Shown one piece after another: positions 8,305 to 16,593 of a stretch of DNA of 64,000 bases. Within the stretch, counting starts at the first letter, position 1. Every line of letters starts with the position of its first letter. Origin of the DNA: Arenimonas metalli CF5-1 (GTDB lineage: Bacteria; Pseudomonadota; Gammaproteobacteria; Xanthomonadales; Xanthomonadaceae); the NCBI RefSeq assembly GCF_000747155.1, contig NZ_AVCK01000015.1:1-64000 (forward strand), in the 5' to 3' direction. Below the pieces are notes generated by a model. It ran no database searches. It was not told where the DNA came from and saw only the letters and a list, made by a program, of their open reading frames with translations. Position numbers and translations under genes: made by a program.

Positions 8305-9081
8305 ATGCGCCATGCTTCGCGGATGCAATCGCGCCCTTCCAAGCCGTCCACGGCGACCGTGCGCCACGGTGTGGCGCGCGTCATCTCCAAGGCCGGGCTC
8401 TGCTCGCGGACCCAGGCCGCCGACTGGGTGCGCGCCGGCCGCGTCGCGGTGAACGGCCGGCCCGTCGCCGACCCCGAGCATCCGGTGCGGCAAGGCCTGG
8501 ATCGGGTCACGGTGGACGGTGCGCCGCTCGGAGCCCGTGCGCGGGTCTACCTGGCGCTGAACAAACCGCGCGGCCTGGTCACCACCGCACGCGACGAGCG
8601 CCAGCGCGACACCGTCTACGCCTGTCTCGAGGGGAGCGGGCTGCCCTGGCTGGCACCGGTCGGCCGGCTCGACCAGGCCAGCGAGGGCCTGCTGCTGTTG
8701 AGCAACGACCCGGCCTGGGCCGCCGCCATCACTGACCCGGTGCAGGGGATCGAAAAGACCTACCACGTGCAGGTGGATGCGATTCCCGACGAGGCGCTGC
8801 TGCAAAAGCTGGTGGTGGGCGTGGTCGACGAGGGCGAGGCGCTGGCGGCCCGGTCGGCCACCTTGCTGCGCAGCGGCACCCGCAACGCCTGGCTGGAGAT
8901 CGTGCTGGACGAGGGCCGCAACCGGCAGATAAGGCGCCTGCTGGCCGCGCACGGTCTGGGCGTGCTGCGCCTGGTGCGGGTCGCCATCGGCGGCGTCACG
9001 CTGGGCGACCTTCCGAAGGGGGCTTGGCGCGAACTCACGGCTGGGGAAGTATCGGGGCTTGCGCCACCCACCACGGGCTGA
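8305..9081 (+). CDS. RsuA/RluB-family pseudouridine synthase
   Basis: 258-residue rRNA pseudouridine synthase with an N-terminal S4 RNA-binding domain (about 22-70: ARVISKAGLCSRTQAADWVR) and a catalytic domain with the motif PVGRLDQASEGLLLLSND, whose Asp is the catalytic residue. The C-terminal LDEGRNRQIRRLLAAHG is the conserved motif III. It could be RluB, RluE, RluF or RsuA; the sequence alone does not decide the target site. A second in-frame ATG 18 bases downstream (MQSRPSK) is a plausible start. The gene is divergent from the desaturase operon and is followed 4 bases later by the GNAT gene. Confidence 0.85.
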   Translation: MRHASRMQSRPSKPSTATVRHGVARVISKAGLCSRTQAADWVRAGRVAVNGRPVADPEHPVRQGLDRVTVDGAPLGARARVYLALNKPRGLVTTARDERQRDTVYACLEGSGLPWLAPVGRLDQASEGLLLLSNDPAWAAAITDPVQGIEKTYHVQVDAIPDEALLQKLVVGVVDEGEALAARSATLLRSGTRNAWLEIVLDEGRNRQIRRLLAAHGLGVLRLVRVAIGGVTLGDLPKGAWRELTAGEVSGLAPPTTG

Positions 9082-9085
9082 AGCC

Positions 9086-9580
9086 ATGACGACGCCGATC
9101 ACGATCCGCCGCGCCGAACCTGACGACTTCGCGGCGGTGCAGGCCATCTATGCCGCCCCTCGCGCGCAGGCAGGCACCCTCCAGCTCCCGTTCCCCTCGC
9201 TCGACCTCTGGCGGCATCGCCTGCAGGCGCTCGACCCCAACGCCCACGTGCTGCTGGCCTGCGCCGGCGACGAGGTGGTGGGCCAGCTCGGGCTGTACGC
9301 GGGCACGAACCCGCGCCGACGCCACGTCGGCGACCTCGGCATGGGCGTGCGCGACGACTGGCAGGGCCGCGGCGTCGGCACGGCGCTGCTCGCGGCGGCC
9401 ATCGACCTGGCCGACCGCTGGCTGCAGCTCAGGCGGCTCGAACTCCAGGTCTACGCCGACAACGCCGCCGGCATCGCCCTCTACACCCGCCATGGCTTCG
9501 TCGAGGAAGGGCGCCATCGCGACTTCGCCTTCCGCGACGGCGCCTTCGTCGACGCCCTCTCGCTGGCACGAATCAAATGA
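9086..9580 (+). CDS. GNAT-family N-acetyltransferase
   Basis: 164-residue GNAT acetyltransferase. It starts TTPITIRRAEPDDFAAVQAI (beta1-alpha1), has the acetyl-CoA pyrophosphate loop GVRDDWQGRGVGTALL (about 90-105; the Q-G-R-G-V-G pattern fits R/Q-x-x-G-x-G/A), and ends with ALYTRHGFVEEG, the usual Y-x-x-x-GF motif. Similar proteins acetylate amines or protein N-termini, but the acceptor here is unknown. The ATG at 9086 is 4 bases after the pseudouridine synthase stop, so the two are probably co-transcribed; an earlier frame extension overlaps the upstream gene and is not used. Its stop codon lies inside a perfect palindrome shared with the convergent kbl gene. Confidence 0.88.
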   Translation: MTTPITIRRAEPDDFAAVQAIYAAPRAQAGTLQLPFPSLDLWRHRLQALDPNAHVLLACAGDEVVGQLGLYAGTNPRRRHVGDLGMGVRDDWQGRGVGTALLAAAIDLADRWLQLRRLELQVYADNAAGIALYTRHGFVEEGRHRDFAFRDGAFVDALSLARIK

Positions 9581-9606
9581 ACCAGGTTCATTTGATTCGT
9601 GCCAGC
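9562..9606. repeat. Perfect 22-bp inverted repeat between convergent GNAT and kbl genes
   Basis: Two 22-base arms (9562-9583 and 9585-9606) are exact reverse complements around a single base. The left arm includes the last codons and stop of the GNAT gene. An imperfect palindrome with 10-base arms (9606-9615 and 9617-9626) using the same AAATGAACC core follows at once and reaches almost to the kbl stop. It can form a hairpin on either strand and may serve as a bidirectional terminator, although no T-run follows; it also resembles a mobile REP-like repeat. Confidence 0.75.
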
Positions 9607-9628
9607 AAATGAACCTGGTTTATTTGCG

Positions 9629-10825
9629 TCAGCGGATGACGCCGAGTTCGCGGCCCACCTGGGTGAACGCGGCGATGGCGCGGTCCAGGTGTTCGCGGGT
9701 GTGGGCGGCGCTCATCTGGGTGCGGATGCGGGCCTGGCCCTTGGGCACCACCGGGAAGAAGAAGCCGATCGCGTAGATGCCTTCCTCGAGCAGGCGCTGG
9801 GCGAATTTCTGCGCCAGCGGGGCGTCGTACAGCATCACCGGCACGATCGGGTGCACGCCGGGCTTGAGGTCGAAGCCGGCGGCGGTCATCCGCTCCCGGA
9901 AGTAGGCGGTGTTTTCCTGCAGCTTCGCGCGCAGGTCGCCGGCGGCGGCCAGCATGTCGAAGACCTTGCTGCCCGCGGCGACCACGTGCGGCGGCAGCGA
10001 GTTCGAGAACAGGTAGGGGCGCGAGCGCTGGCGCAGCAGCTCGATTACTTCGCGACGGCCGGTGGTGAAGCCGCCGAGCGCGCCGCCCAGCGCCTTGCCC
10101 AGCGTGCCGGTGATGATGTCGATGCCGTCCAGCACGCCTTTCACCTCGGCGCTGCCGCGGCCGGTGTCGCCCAGGAAGCCGGTGGCGTGGCATTCGTCGA
10201 TGTGCACCAGCGCATCGTACTTGCGGGCCAGCGCCACCACCTGGTCCAGCGGCGCGATGAAGCCGTCCATCGAGAACACGCCGTCGGTGGTGATCATGAT
10301 CGTGCGCGCGCCGTCGGCGCGGGCCTGCTGCAGCTGCTTCTCCAGGTCGGCCATGTCGGAGTTGGCGTAGCGATAGCGCTTGGCCTTGCACAGGCGCACG
10401 CCGTCTATGATCGAGGCGTGGTTGAGGGCGTCGGAGATGATCGCGTCCTCCTCGCCCAGCAGCGGCTCGAACAGGCCGCCGTTGGCGTCGAAGCAGGCGG
10501 CGTAGAGGATGGTGTCCTGCTTGCCGAAGAACGCGGCGATCTTCGCCTCCAATTCCTTGTGCAGGTCCTGGGTGCCGCAGATGAAGCGCACCGAGGCCAT
10601 GCCGAAACCGTGGGTGTCGAGCGCGTCCTTGGCCGCGGCGATCACCTCGGGGCTGTCGGCCAGGCCCAGGTAATTGTTGGCGCAGAAATTCAGCACCGTG
10701 CGGCCGTCGTCCAGGGTGATCTCGGCCGACTGCGGGCTGGTGATGATGCGTTCGGCCTTGAACAGCCCCTGTTCGCGGATGGCGTCGAGTTCGGCGGCGT
10801 AGCGGGCGAGGGCGGCGTCGGACAT
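9629..10825 (-). CDS. kbl: 2-amino-3-ketobutyrate CoA ligase (glycine C-acetyltransferase)
   Basis: 398-residue PLP-dependent alpha-oxoamine synthase, the usual length for Kbl. It cleaves 2-amino-3-oxobutyrate (from threonine dehydrogenase) with CoA to glycine and acetyl-CoA. Visible motifs: [16 protein letters not shown] near 46-61, [11 protein letters not shown] (Asp that contacts the pyridine nitrogen and the stacking His) near 205, and [10 protein letters not shown] near 240 with the Schiff-base lysine. [10 protein letters not shown]-like C-terminal sequence ([14 protein letters not shown]) is typical of Kbl. Unlike in enterics, it is not adjacent to tdh: a plus-strand porin gene lies between, so the two are probably transcribed separately. 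Confidence 0.94.
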   Translation of the reverse strand: MSDAALARYAAELDAIREQGLFKAERIITSPQSAEITLDDGRTVLNFCANNYLGLADSPEVIAAAKDALDTHGFGMASVRFICGTQDLHKELEAKIAAFFGKQDTILYAACFDANGGLFEPLLGEEDAIISDALNHASIIDGVRLCKAKRYRYANSDMADLEKQLQQARADGARTIMITTDGVFSMDGFIAPLDQVVALARKYDALVHIDECHATGFLGDTGRGSAEVKGVLDGIDIITGTLGKALGGALGGFTTGRREVIELLRQRSRPYLFSNSLPPHVVAAGSKVFDMLAAAGDLRAKLQENTAYFRERMTAAGFDLKPGVHPIVPVMLYDAPLAQKFAQRLLEEGIYAIGFFFPVVPKGQARIRTQMSAAHTREHLDRAIAAFTQVGRELGVIR

Positions 10826-11177
10826 GGTCAGGGGCTCGTGGGGCGGGGAAGGGCGCCATTATCCGGATTCGGCGCCTCGCGGGTCAGTCCGTCCGCCGGC
10901 GCCCCCGGCGAAGCGAGCCCAGGGATCGGGGTCGGGGCCCGGTCCTGGGTCGAAGCGGGGCGTCGCGGGGGTGGGTTGCGGAGCCGGCCGCGCGGGGCGT
11001 CGACCGGGTCGCGGCCCGGCGCTATGCTGCATCGCGGCATGCCTGTCCCGCCGGGCTGGGAGACACTGCGGCCAATATTTTCAACACCCCGGCCGGGTAT
11101 CCGAAACGGACGGCCAAGCAACAAAAAAGTAGAAAACAACCGCTGCACTTCGCCCCAAGAAAGCAGAGGACTTCCCG
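10826..11177. other. 352-base divergent intergenic region, kbl / porin
   Basis: No convincing gene here. On the minus strand GATAAT at 10858-10863 is a possible -10 box for kbl, with a weak CTGACC 18 bases upstream, giving a leader of about 26 bases. On the plus strand TATGCT at 11023-11028 is a possible -10 for the porin, implying a long leader. The last 60 bases before the porin are unusually A-rich for this genome (AACAAAAAAGTAGAAAACAA), suggesting a standby or enhancer-like translation region. An AGAGGA ribosome site sits 7 bases before the porin ATG. Promoter calls are by eye. Confidence 0.4.
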
Positions 11178-11918
11178 ATGAACCACCAGAAGCTTTCGCT
11201 TGCGCTCGCCGCCGCGCTCTTCGCGCTGCCGATGCTGGCCTCCGCCCAGGACGAGATGGGTGAAGAAGCCGCTCCCGCCGAGGACGAATCGTCCATCTTC
11301 AGCTGGAACGCCGCCCTCACCAGCGACTACGTCTTCCGCGGCGTCTCCCAGACCGACGAGGAGCCGGCCCTGCAGCTCGGCGCCGACCTGAACTTCGACT
11401 CCGGCTTCTACGCCGGCGTGTGGGCCTCGAACGTCGACTTCGGCGACGGCGGCCCCGACCTCGAGATCGACACCTACGTCGGCTGGAACACCGATTTCAG
11501 CGACAGCTGGAACTTCGACGTCCAGCTGATCCGCTACAACTACATCGGCGAAGAGAACGACTTCGGCAGCAGCGACTACAACGAGCTGATCACCAGCCTG
11601 AGCTGGGACGAGACCCTCACGTTCTCGTACGGCTACACCAACGACGTCTACGCGCTCGGCGCCAAGGGCCACTACTTCGGCGCCGCCGGCAGCTGGGACA
11701 TGGGCAACGGCGTCGGCCTCGACGTGAGCCTGGGCAAGAGCATGTTCGGCAACAGCACCGGCTTCGAGGACTACATGGACTGGTCGGTCGGCATCAACCG
11801 CGACTTCGGTCCGGTGAACGCCGCGATCGGCTACTACGACACCGACAGCGAAGGCGACTTCAACTTCGGCGACGCCGCCGACGACCGCATCGTGCTGACC
11901 TTCTCGATCGGCGGCTGA
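11178..11918 (+). CDS. TorF-family putative outer-membrane porin
   Basis: 246-residue outer-membrane beta-barrel of the TorF/Gcw_chp family. The signal peptide MNHQKLSLALAAALFALPML with ASA cleavage near 23 is clear. The mature part opens with an acidic linker (about 24-40) and then FSWNAALTSDYVFRGVSQTD, the first-strand motif that defines the family, followed by alternating aromatic/glycine strands and many Asp residues, and ends in VLTFSIGG. The barrel is strongly acidic, suggesting cation-binding loops, but substrate is unknown. It has its own promoter region and a strong terminator, so it is a single-gene unit lying between kbl and tdh. Confidence 0.85.
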   Translation: MNHQKLSLALAAALFALPMLASAQDEMGEEAAPAEDESSIFSWNAALTSDYVFRGVSQTDEEPALQLGADLNFDSGFYAGVWASNVDFGDGGPDLEIDTYVGWNTDFSDSWNFDVQLIRYNYIGEENDFGSSDYNELITSLSWDETLTFSYGYTNDVYALGAKGHYFGAAGSWDMGNGVGLDVSLGKSMFGNSTGFEDYMDWSVGINRDFGPVNAAIGYYDTDSEGDFNFGDAADDRIVLTFSIGG

Positions 11919-11938
11919 CCGATCCACCGCTGCAAACG

Positions 11939-11968
11939 AAACGGGGCGCCGCGAGGCGCCCCGTTTTT
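11939..11968 (+). terminator. Rho-independent terminator after porin gene
   Basis: A 12-base perfect stem (AAACGGGGCGCC / GGCGCCCCGTTT) with a GCGA tetraloop ends in a run of five T, 20 bases after the porin stop. Because the stem is A-rich at its base it could also act in the other direction for tdh, which converges on it. Confidence 0.88.
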
Positions 11969-11987
11969 CATGGCGGAAGGCCGGGCC

Positions 11988-13025
11988 TCAGCCCCAGCTG
12001 CAGACCACCTTGCCGCACTGCCCGGTTTCCATCAGCTCGAAGCCGCGCTGGAAATCGTCGATGTGCACCTGGTGCGTCAGCACCTTCTGCAGCGGGAAGC
12101 CCGACTGCACCAGCTGGGTCATCTTGTACCAGGTCTCGTACATCTTGCGGCCGTAGATGCCGTGCAGCACCAGGCCCTTGAAGATCACCTTGTCCCAGTT
12201 GATTCCGGCGCCGTTGGGCAGGATGCCGAGCAGGGCCACCTTGCCGCCGTTGTACATGCAGTCGAGCATGTCGTTGAAGGCGTGCGGGTTGCCGCTCATC
12301 TCCAGCGCCACGTCGAAGCCCTCCATGTGCAGGTCCTTCATCACGTCCTTGAGCGACTGCTTGGAGACGTTGACCACGCGGGTGGCGCCCATGTCGGCGG
12401 CCAGCTTGAGGCGGTAGTCGTTGACATCGGTGACCACCACGTTGCGCGCGCCGATGTGCTTGCAGATGCCCGCGGCGATGATGCCGATCGGCCCGGCGCC
12501 GGTGATCAGCACGTCCTCGCCGACCACGTCGAACTCCAGCGCGCAGTGCGCGGCGTTGCCGTAGGGGTCGAAGAACGCGGCCAGCTCGGACGGGATGCTG
12601 TCCGGGATCGGCCACAGGTTCGAGGCCGGCATCACGATGTACTCGGCGAAGGCGCCGTGGCGGTTCACGCCGATGCCCACGGTGTTCGGGCACAGGTGCT
12701 GGCGGCCGGCGCGGCAGTTGCGGCAGTGGCCGCAGACGATGTGGCCTTCGGCCGAGACGCGGTCGCCTTCCTTGTAGCCGGTCACGCCCGGGCCCATGCC
12801 GACCACCCGGCCGACGAATTCGTGGCCGATCACCAGGCCCGGCTTGATCGTGCGCTGGCTCCACTCGTCCCACTTGTAGATGTGCAGGTCGGTGCCGCAG
12901 ATCGCGGTCTTCTCGAGCTTGATCAGCACCTCGTTCGGGCCCGGCACGGGCACCGGCACCTGCTCCATCCAGATGCCCTTCTCGGCGTGGCGCTTCACCA
13001 GCGCTTTCATCATCGGCTGTGCCAT
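11988..13025 (-). CDS. tdh: L-threonine 3-dehydrogenase
   Basis: Zinc-dependent medium-chain dehydrogenase that oxidises L-threonine with NAD+ to 2-amino-3-oxobutyrate, the substrate of Kbl. Seen are the catalytic-zinc region [19 protein letters not shown] (Cys near 42), [11 protein letters not shown] with the His-Glu pair, the structural-zinc cysteines [15 protein letters not shown], and the NAD loop [34 protein letters not shown] also matches Tdh closely. The first ATG gives 345 residues; an internal ATG (MMKALVK) would give 341, the E. coli length, so the start is uncertain by four codons. A GAAG ribosome site favours the first. The enzyme lies in the opposite orientation to the porin and ahead of its terminator. 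Confidence 0.94.
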   Translation of the reverse strand: MAQPMMKALVKRHAEKGIWMEQVPVPVPGPNEVLIKLEKTAICGTDLHIYKWDEWSQRTIKPGLVIGHEFVGRVVGMGPGVTGYKEGDRVSAEGHIVCGHCRNCRAGRQHLCPNTVGIGVNRHGAFAEYIVMPASNLWPIPDSIPSELAAFFDPYGNAAHCALEFDVVGEDVLITGAGPIGIIAAGICKHIGARNVVVTDVNDYRLKLAADMGATRVVNVSKQSLKDVMKDLHMEGFDVALEMSGNPHAFNDMLDCMYNGGKVALLGILPNGAGINWDKVIFKGLVLHGIYGRKMYETWYKMTQLVQSGFPLQKVLTHQVHIDDFQRGFELMETGQCGKVVCSWG

Positions 13026-13060
13026 TTCACTTCGTCCGCGGGGGCCCCTCGGGCCGGTAG

Positions 13061-13073
13061 GGCGGCGATTATA
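13061..13073 (-). promoter_or_regulatory. Probable -10 box of tdh
   Basis: A perfect TATAAT occurs on the minus strand at 13068-13073, which would start transcription near 13061 and give a leader of about 36 bases before tdh. No good -35 is visible. Just upstream, CCGGGCG...CGCCCGG can form a hairpin that might end the preceding autotransporter transcript. Confidence 0.45.
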
Positions 13074-13116
13074 CCCGCCGGGCGTGAACCGCCCGGAAAG
13101 ACCGCCCGGGTGCCGA

Positions 13117-14259
13117 TCAGGGGAGCTCGATGCGCCAGCCCAGCGCCAGCAGGCGCTCCTGCAGGAAGTCGTGGCCCAGCCGCTGCCGGTACTCGACGAA
13201 GGCCGAATGCCCGCCGGTGAACACGAACACGGCGCCCACCCCGGCCTCGGCCCAGCCGGTGTCGGCGTCGTCGGTCTCGAACGCCACGCGGGTGCCGTTG
13301 GCATCGCCCACGAAGCGCACGCCCAGGGGTCGCGCGGGATTGGCGAACTCGCGCCGCCAGCCCAGGCGCGCCATCGGCTGCCAGACGCCCCAGCCGGCGG
13401 AAACGTTGCGGGCCAGCGTGGCATCCAGGCGCCCGCGCCGGCTGGTGATGCTGCGCCCCGGCACGAACAGCGCCAGGCCGGCGCCGCCAGTCTCGGCGTA
13501 GGCATCGATGGTGGTGCGCTGCCAGTCCACCCCTGCGCCAAGCTGCCATTCCCAGGCGCCGGTCGGCAGGAACCACGTCAGCCCCAGCCCGGCGATGCGG
13601 CGGTCGGCGTCGGGATTGGCGGACGCCAGGCTGCGCACGCTGACGCCGCTGAGCAGCGTGTAGTCGATCTGCCGCCGCAGCCGGTAGTCGCCCTGCAGCG
13701 CGCCGGCGTAGCCATCCAGCGCCACCGCGTCGGACAGGTTCCAGCCGCCGGTGGCGACGCCGCCGGTGAAGCGCGTGCGGGTGCTGCCGTCCGAGCCCAG
13801 GAAGTCGAGCGAATCGCGGGCATGGTTGAGCAGCAGGCCCAGCCGCCAGCGGTTGCCGGGCGCCCAGTCGACGCCGGCGGTGAGCGCGCCGGTGTCGCCA
13901 TCGAAGGGCGCCTCGTTGATGCCATCGCGGCGGGTCAGCCGGCCGGCGTCGGCGGAGGCGAACAGCGCCCAGCCCGCACCCAGCTCCTGCCGCAGCGCGG
14001 CATCGTCCGGCGACCCGTCGCGGGTGGCGGCACGGCCCTGCCCGGGGATCTCGCCCAGGAAATTGCCGGCCGCCGCACCGTCCCGGCTGCCGGGCCCGCC
14101 GGCGAAGATCTCGGCGCAGCGCGCCGCCAGGTCGGAGCCCGGCGCGGCGCCTGCGCAAAGGGTGGTCCACAGCCCGGCCAGCGCATCGCCGGGCGATTGC
14201 GCCCGCGCCGGCCCGGTGGCCGACGCGAGCAGCAGGATGAAGAACGCGAGCACACGCAT
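13117..14259 (-). CDS. Autotransporter-type outer-membrane beta-barrel protein
   Basis: 380-residue secreted protein with a signal peptide ([20 protein letters not shown]) and, from about residue 100, a run of amphipathic strands resembling the autotransporter translocator domain: [20 protein letters not shown], then [18 protein letters not shown], and a C-terminal [18 protein letters not shown]. The last residues WRIELP end in Pro rather than the usual aromatic residue. There is only about 80 residues of N-terminal material, so no passenger domain is present; two cysteines (near 35 and 48) lie there. It may be a stand-alone barrel like those of the phospholipase/adhesin class, but function is not clear. 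It lies upstream of tdh on the same strand. Confidence 0.7.
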   Translation of the reverse strand: MRVLAFFILLLASATGPARAQSPGDALAGLWTTLCAGAAPGSDLAARCAEIFAGGPGSRDGAAAGNFLGEIPGQGRAATRDGSPDDAALRQELGAGWALFASADAGRLTRRDGINEAPFDGDTGALTAGVDWAPGNRWRLGLLLNHARDSLDFLGSDGSTRTRFTGGVATGGWNLSDAVALDGYAGALQGDYRLRRQIDYTLLSGVSVRSLASANPDADRRIAGLGLTWFLPTGAWEWQLGAGVDWQRTTIDAYAETGGAGLALFVPGRSITSRRGRLDATLARNVSAGWGVWQPMARLGWRREFANPARPLGVRFVGDANGTRVAFETDDADTGWAEAGVGAVFVFTGGHSAFVEYRQRLGHDFLQERLLALGWRIELP

Positions 14260-14365
14260 GGCCGACCCCCTTTTGTCCCCTGTCGAAAGTCTACTCCGCC
14301 CTCACGCGCCCGCAATCGCCGGCGCTGCTAGGCTTGGGGTTTCGCCGAAGAACCCAGGAGTCACC

Positions 14366-16501
14366 ATGCGTCTTGCCGTCCTCGTCGCCGCCATCTCGCT
14401 CTCCTTCGCCGCCCAGGCCAAGGAAGGCATGTGGGTGCCCCAGCAACTGCCGGAGATCGCCGGCCCGCTCAAGCAGGCGGGCCTCGCGCTCAACCCGCGC
14501 CAGCTGGCCGACCTCACCGGCGACCCGATGGGCGCCGTGGTCGCGCTCGGCGGCTGCACCGCCTCCCTGGTCTCGCCCGAGGGCCTGGTGGTCACCAACC
14601 ACCACTGCGCCTACGGCGCCATCCAGCTCAACTCGACCGCCGAGAAGAACCTGATGCGCGACGGCTTCGTCGCCAACAGCCGCGAGCAGGAACTCTCCGC
14701 CGGCCCGAACGCCCGCGTCTACGTGATGGACCAGATCACCGAGGTCACCGATCGCATGCTGGCCGCCACGTCACCCGACCAGGACGGCCTGGCCCGCCAG
14801 AAGGCGCTCGAGGACACCCAGAAGGCGCTGATCGCCGAGTGCGAGTCCGAGCCGGGCTACCGCTGCACCGTCTACAGCTTCTTCGGCGGCCAGACCTACC
14901 GCCTGTTCCGCCAGATCGAGATCAAGGACGTGCGCCTGGTGTACGCGCCGCCGAATTCGATCGGCGCCTACGGCGGCGACATCGACAACTGGATGTGGCC
15001 GCGCCACACCGGCGACTTCACCTTCTACCGTGCCTACGTCGGCAAGGACGGCAAGCCGGCCGCCTATTCGGCCGACAACGTGCCGTTCCGCCCGAAGCAC
15101 CACCTCAAGCTCGCCACCGAGGCGCTCGACGCCGGCGACTTCGTGATGGTGGCCGGCTATCCGGGCACCACCAACCGCTACGCGCTGTTCGATGAATTCC
15201 AGAACGTCTCGGGCTGGCAGTACCCGGTGGTCGGCCAGCACCTGAAGAACCTGATCAACCTCGTCGACGCCGCCGGCAAGGCCGACCCGGAGATCGAGGT
15301 CAAGTACGCCACGTCCGTGCGCGGCTGGAACAACACCAGCAAGAACTGGGACGGCCAGCTCGAGGGCTTCGCGCGCATCGACGCCGCGGCCACCAAGCGC
15401 GCCGAGGAAGAGGCCGTGCTGGCCTGGCTGCGCGGCCGCGGCGAGGAAGGCAAGGCCGCCCTCGAAGCGCACGCGCGCCTGGTGGCGCTGTCGGCCGAGA
15501 CCCGCGAGACGCGCCAGCGCGACCTCGTGGTCGGCCAGATCGCCGGCACCGGCCTGCTGGCCAACATCCGCGGCCTCTACCGCCTGGCCACCGAGAACGA
15601 GAAGCCCAACGCCGAGCGCGCCCCGGGCTACCAGGAACGCGACCTGCCCGGCATCGAGGGCAACGCCCGCCAGCTCGAGCGCCGCTACGACCCGCGCATG
15701 GAAAAGCAGCTGATGGCCTACTGGCTGGCGGAATACGTGAAGCTGCCGGCCGACCAGCGCGTCGCCGCCATCGACGCGTGGCTGGGCGGCAACGACGCCG
15801 CCGCCATCCAGCGGGCGCTGGACGAGACCTATGCCGGGACCAAGGTCGGTGACACCGAGGCCCGCCTCGCGCTGCTCAAGGCCGACCGCGCCGCGTTCGA
15901 ATCCAGCACCGATCCGCTGGTGAAGCTGGCGGTCGCGCTGCAGCCGACCGTGCTGGCGCTGGAGGACAAGGCCAAGGCCCGCAGCGGCGAGAGCACCCGC
16001 CACCGCCCGGTCTACCTGGCCGCGGTGCAGGCCTACAAGCGCAGCCAGGGCCAGGGCGTGTACCCCGACGCCAACCTCAGCCTGCGCATCACCTACGGCA
16101 ACGTGATGGGCTACGCGCCGAAGGACGGCGTCGCCTACACGCCGTTCACCACGCTCGACGGCCTGGCCGCCAAGGCCACCGGCGAAGAGCCCTTCGACGC
16201 GCCCAAGGCCCAGCTCGACGCCATCGCGAAGATGAGCGCTGCGGAGAAGGCCGCGATCCCGGTGAACTTCCTGTCCGACCTCGACATCACCGGCGGCAAC
16301 TCCGGCTCGCCGGTGCTCAACCGCAAGGGCGAGCTGGTCGGCCTGGCCTTCGACGGCAACTGGGAGAGCGTGAGCTCGAACTGGGTGTTCGACCCGACCA
16401 TGACCCGCATGATCGCGGTCGACCACCGCTACATGCTGTGGATCATGGAAGAGGTCTTCCCGGCCCCGGGCCTGGTGCAGGAGCTCAACGCCAAGCGCTG
16501 A
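14366..16501 (+). CDS. S46-family dipeptidyl-peptidase (DPP7-like)
   Basis: 711-residue periplasmic serine peptidase of family S46, which releases dipeptides from peptide N-termini. Signal peptide 1-18 (MRLAVLVAAISLSFAAQA). Catalytic triad elements: His in VVTNHHCAYG (near 79-80), Asp in the invariant DNWMWPRHTGDF, and Ser in GGNSGSPVLNRKGE. The residue 18 positions after the Ser is Gly (LAFDGNWES); in characterised family members Gly here goes with DPP7 (hydrophobic P1) and Arg with DPP11 (acidic P1), so a DPP7-like specificity is inferred. The ATG with AGGAG six bases upstream is the clear start. Length fits the 700-720 norm. Such enzymes support growth on proteins. Confidence 0.92.
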   Translation: MRLAVLVAAISLSFAAQAKEGMWVPQQLPEIAGPLKQAGLALNPRQLADLTGDPMGAVVALGGCTASLVSPEGLVVTNHHCAYGAIQLNSTAEKNLMRDGFVANSREQELSAGPNARVYVMDQITEVTDRMLAATSPDQDGLARQKALEDTQKALIAECESEPGYRCTVYSFFGGQTYRLFRQIEIKDVRLVYAPPNSIGAYGGDIDNWMWPRHTGDFTFYRAYVGKDGKPAAYSADNVPFRPKHHLKLATEALDAGDFVMVAGYPGTTNRYALFDEFQNVSGWQYPVVGQHLKNLINLVDAAGKADPEIEVKYATSVRGWNNTSKNWDGQLEGFARIDAAATKRAEEEAVLAWLRGRGEEGKAALEAHARLVALSAETRETRQRDLVVGQIAGTGLLANIRGLYRLATENEKPNAERAPGYQERDLPGIEGNARQLERRYDPRMEKQLMAYWLAEYVKLPADQRVAAIDAWLGGNDAAAIQRALDETYAGTKVGDTEARLALLKADRAAFESSTDPLVKLAVALQPTVLALEDKAKARSGESTRHRPVYLAAVQAYKRSQGQGVYPDANLSLRITYGNVMGYAPKDGVAYTPFTTLDGLAAKATGEEPFDAPKAQLDAIAKMSAAEKAAIPVNFLSDLDITGGNSGSPVLNRKGELVGLAFDGNWESVSSNWVFDPTMTRMIAVDHRYMLWIMEEVFPAPGLVQELNAKR

Positions 16502-16524
16502 TCCGCGGCGCCAGGCACCACCGC

Positions 16525-16556
16525 GACGGCCGGGCTTGCCCGGCCGTCGTCGTTTC
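16525..16556 (+). terminator. Probable terminator after the S46 peptidase
   Basis: A 10-base perfect stem (GACGGCCGGG / CCCGGCCGTC, 16525-16534 and 16539-16548) with a CTTG loop lies 23 bases after the stop and is followed by GTCGTTTC, a modest T-rich tail. It separates the peptidase from the beta-CASP gene. Confidence 0.65.
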
Positions 16557-16593
16557 TGCGATACATAGCCGGTCCCTCCAGCAAGGAACGCGC

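Noticed and set aside
11022-11927. A 301-residue minus-strand frame opposite the porin gene
   Set aside because: Val/Ala/Glu/Asp-rich shadow; the porin has a signal peptide, ribosome site and terminator.
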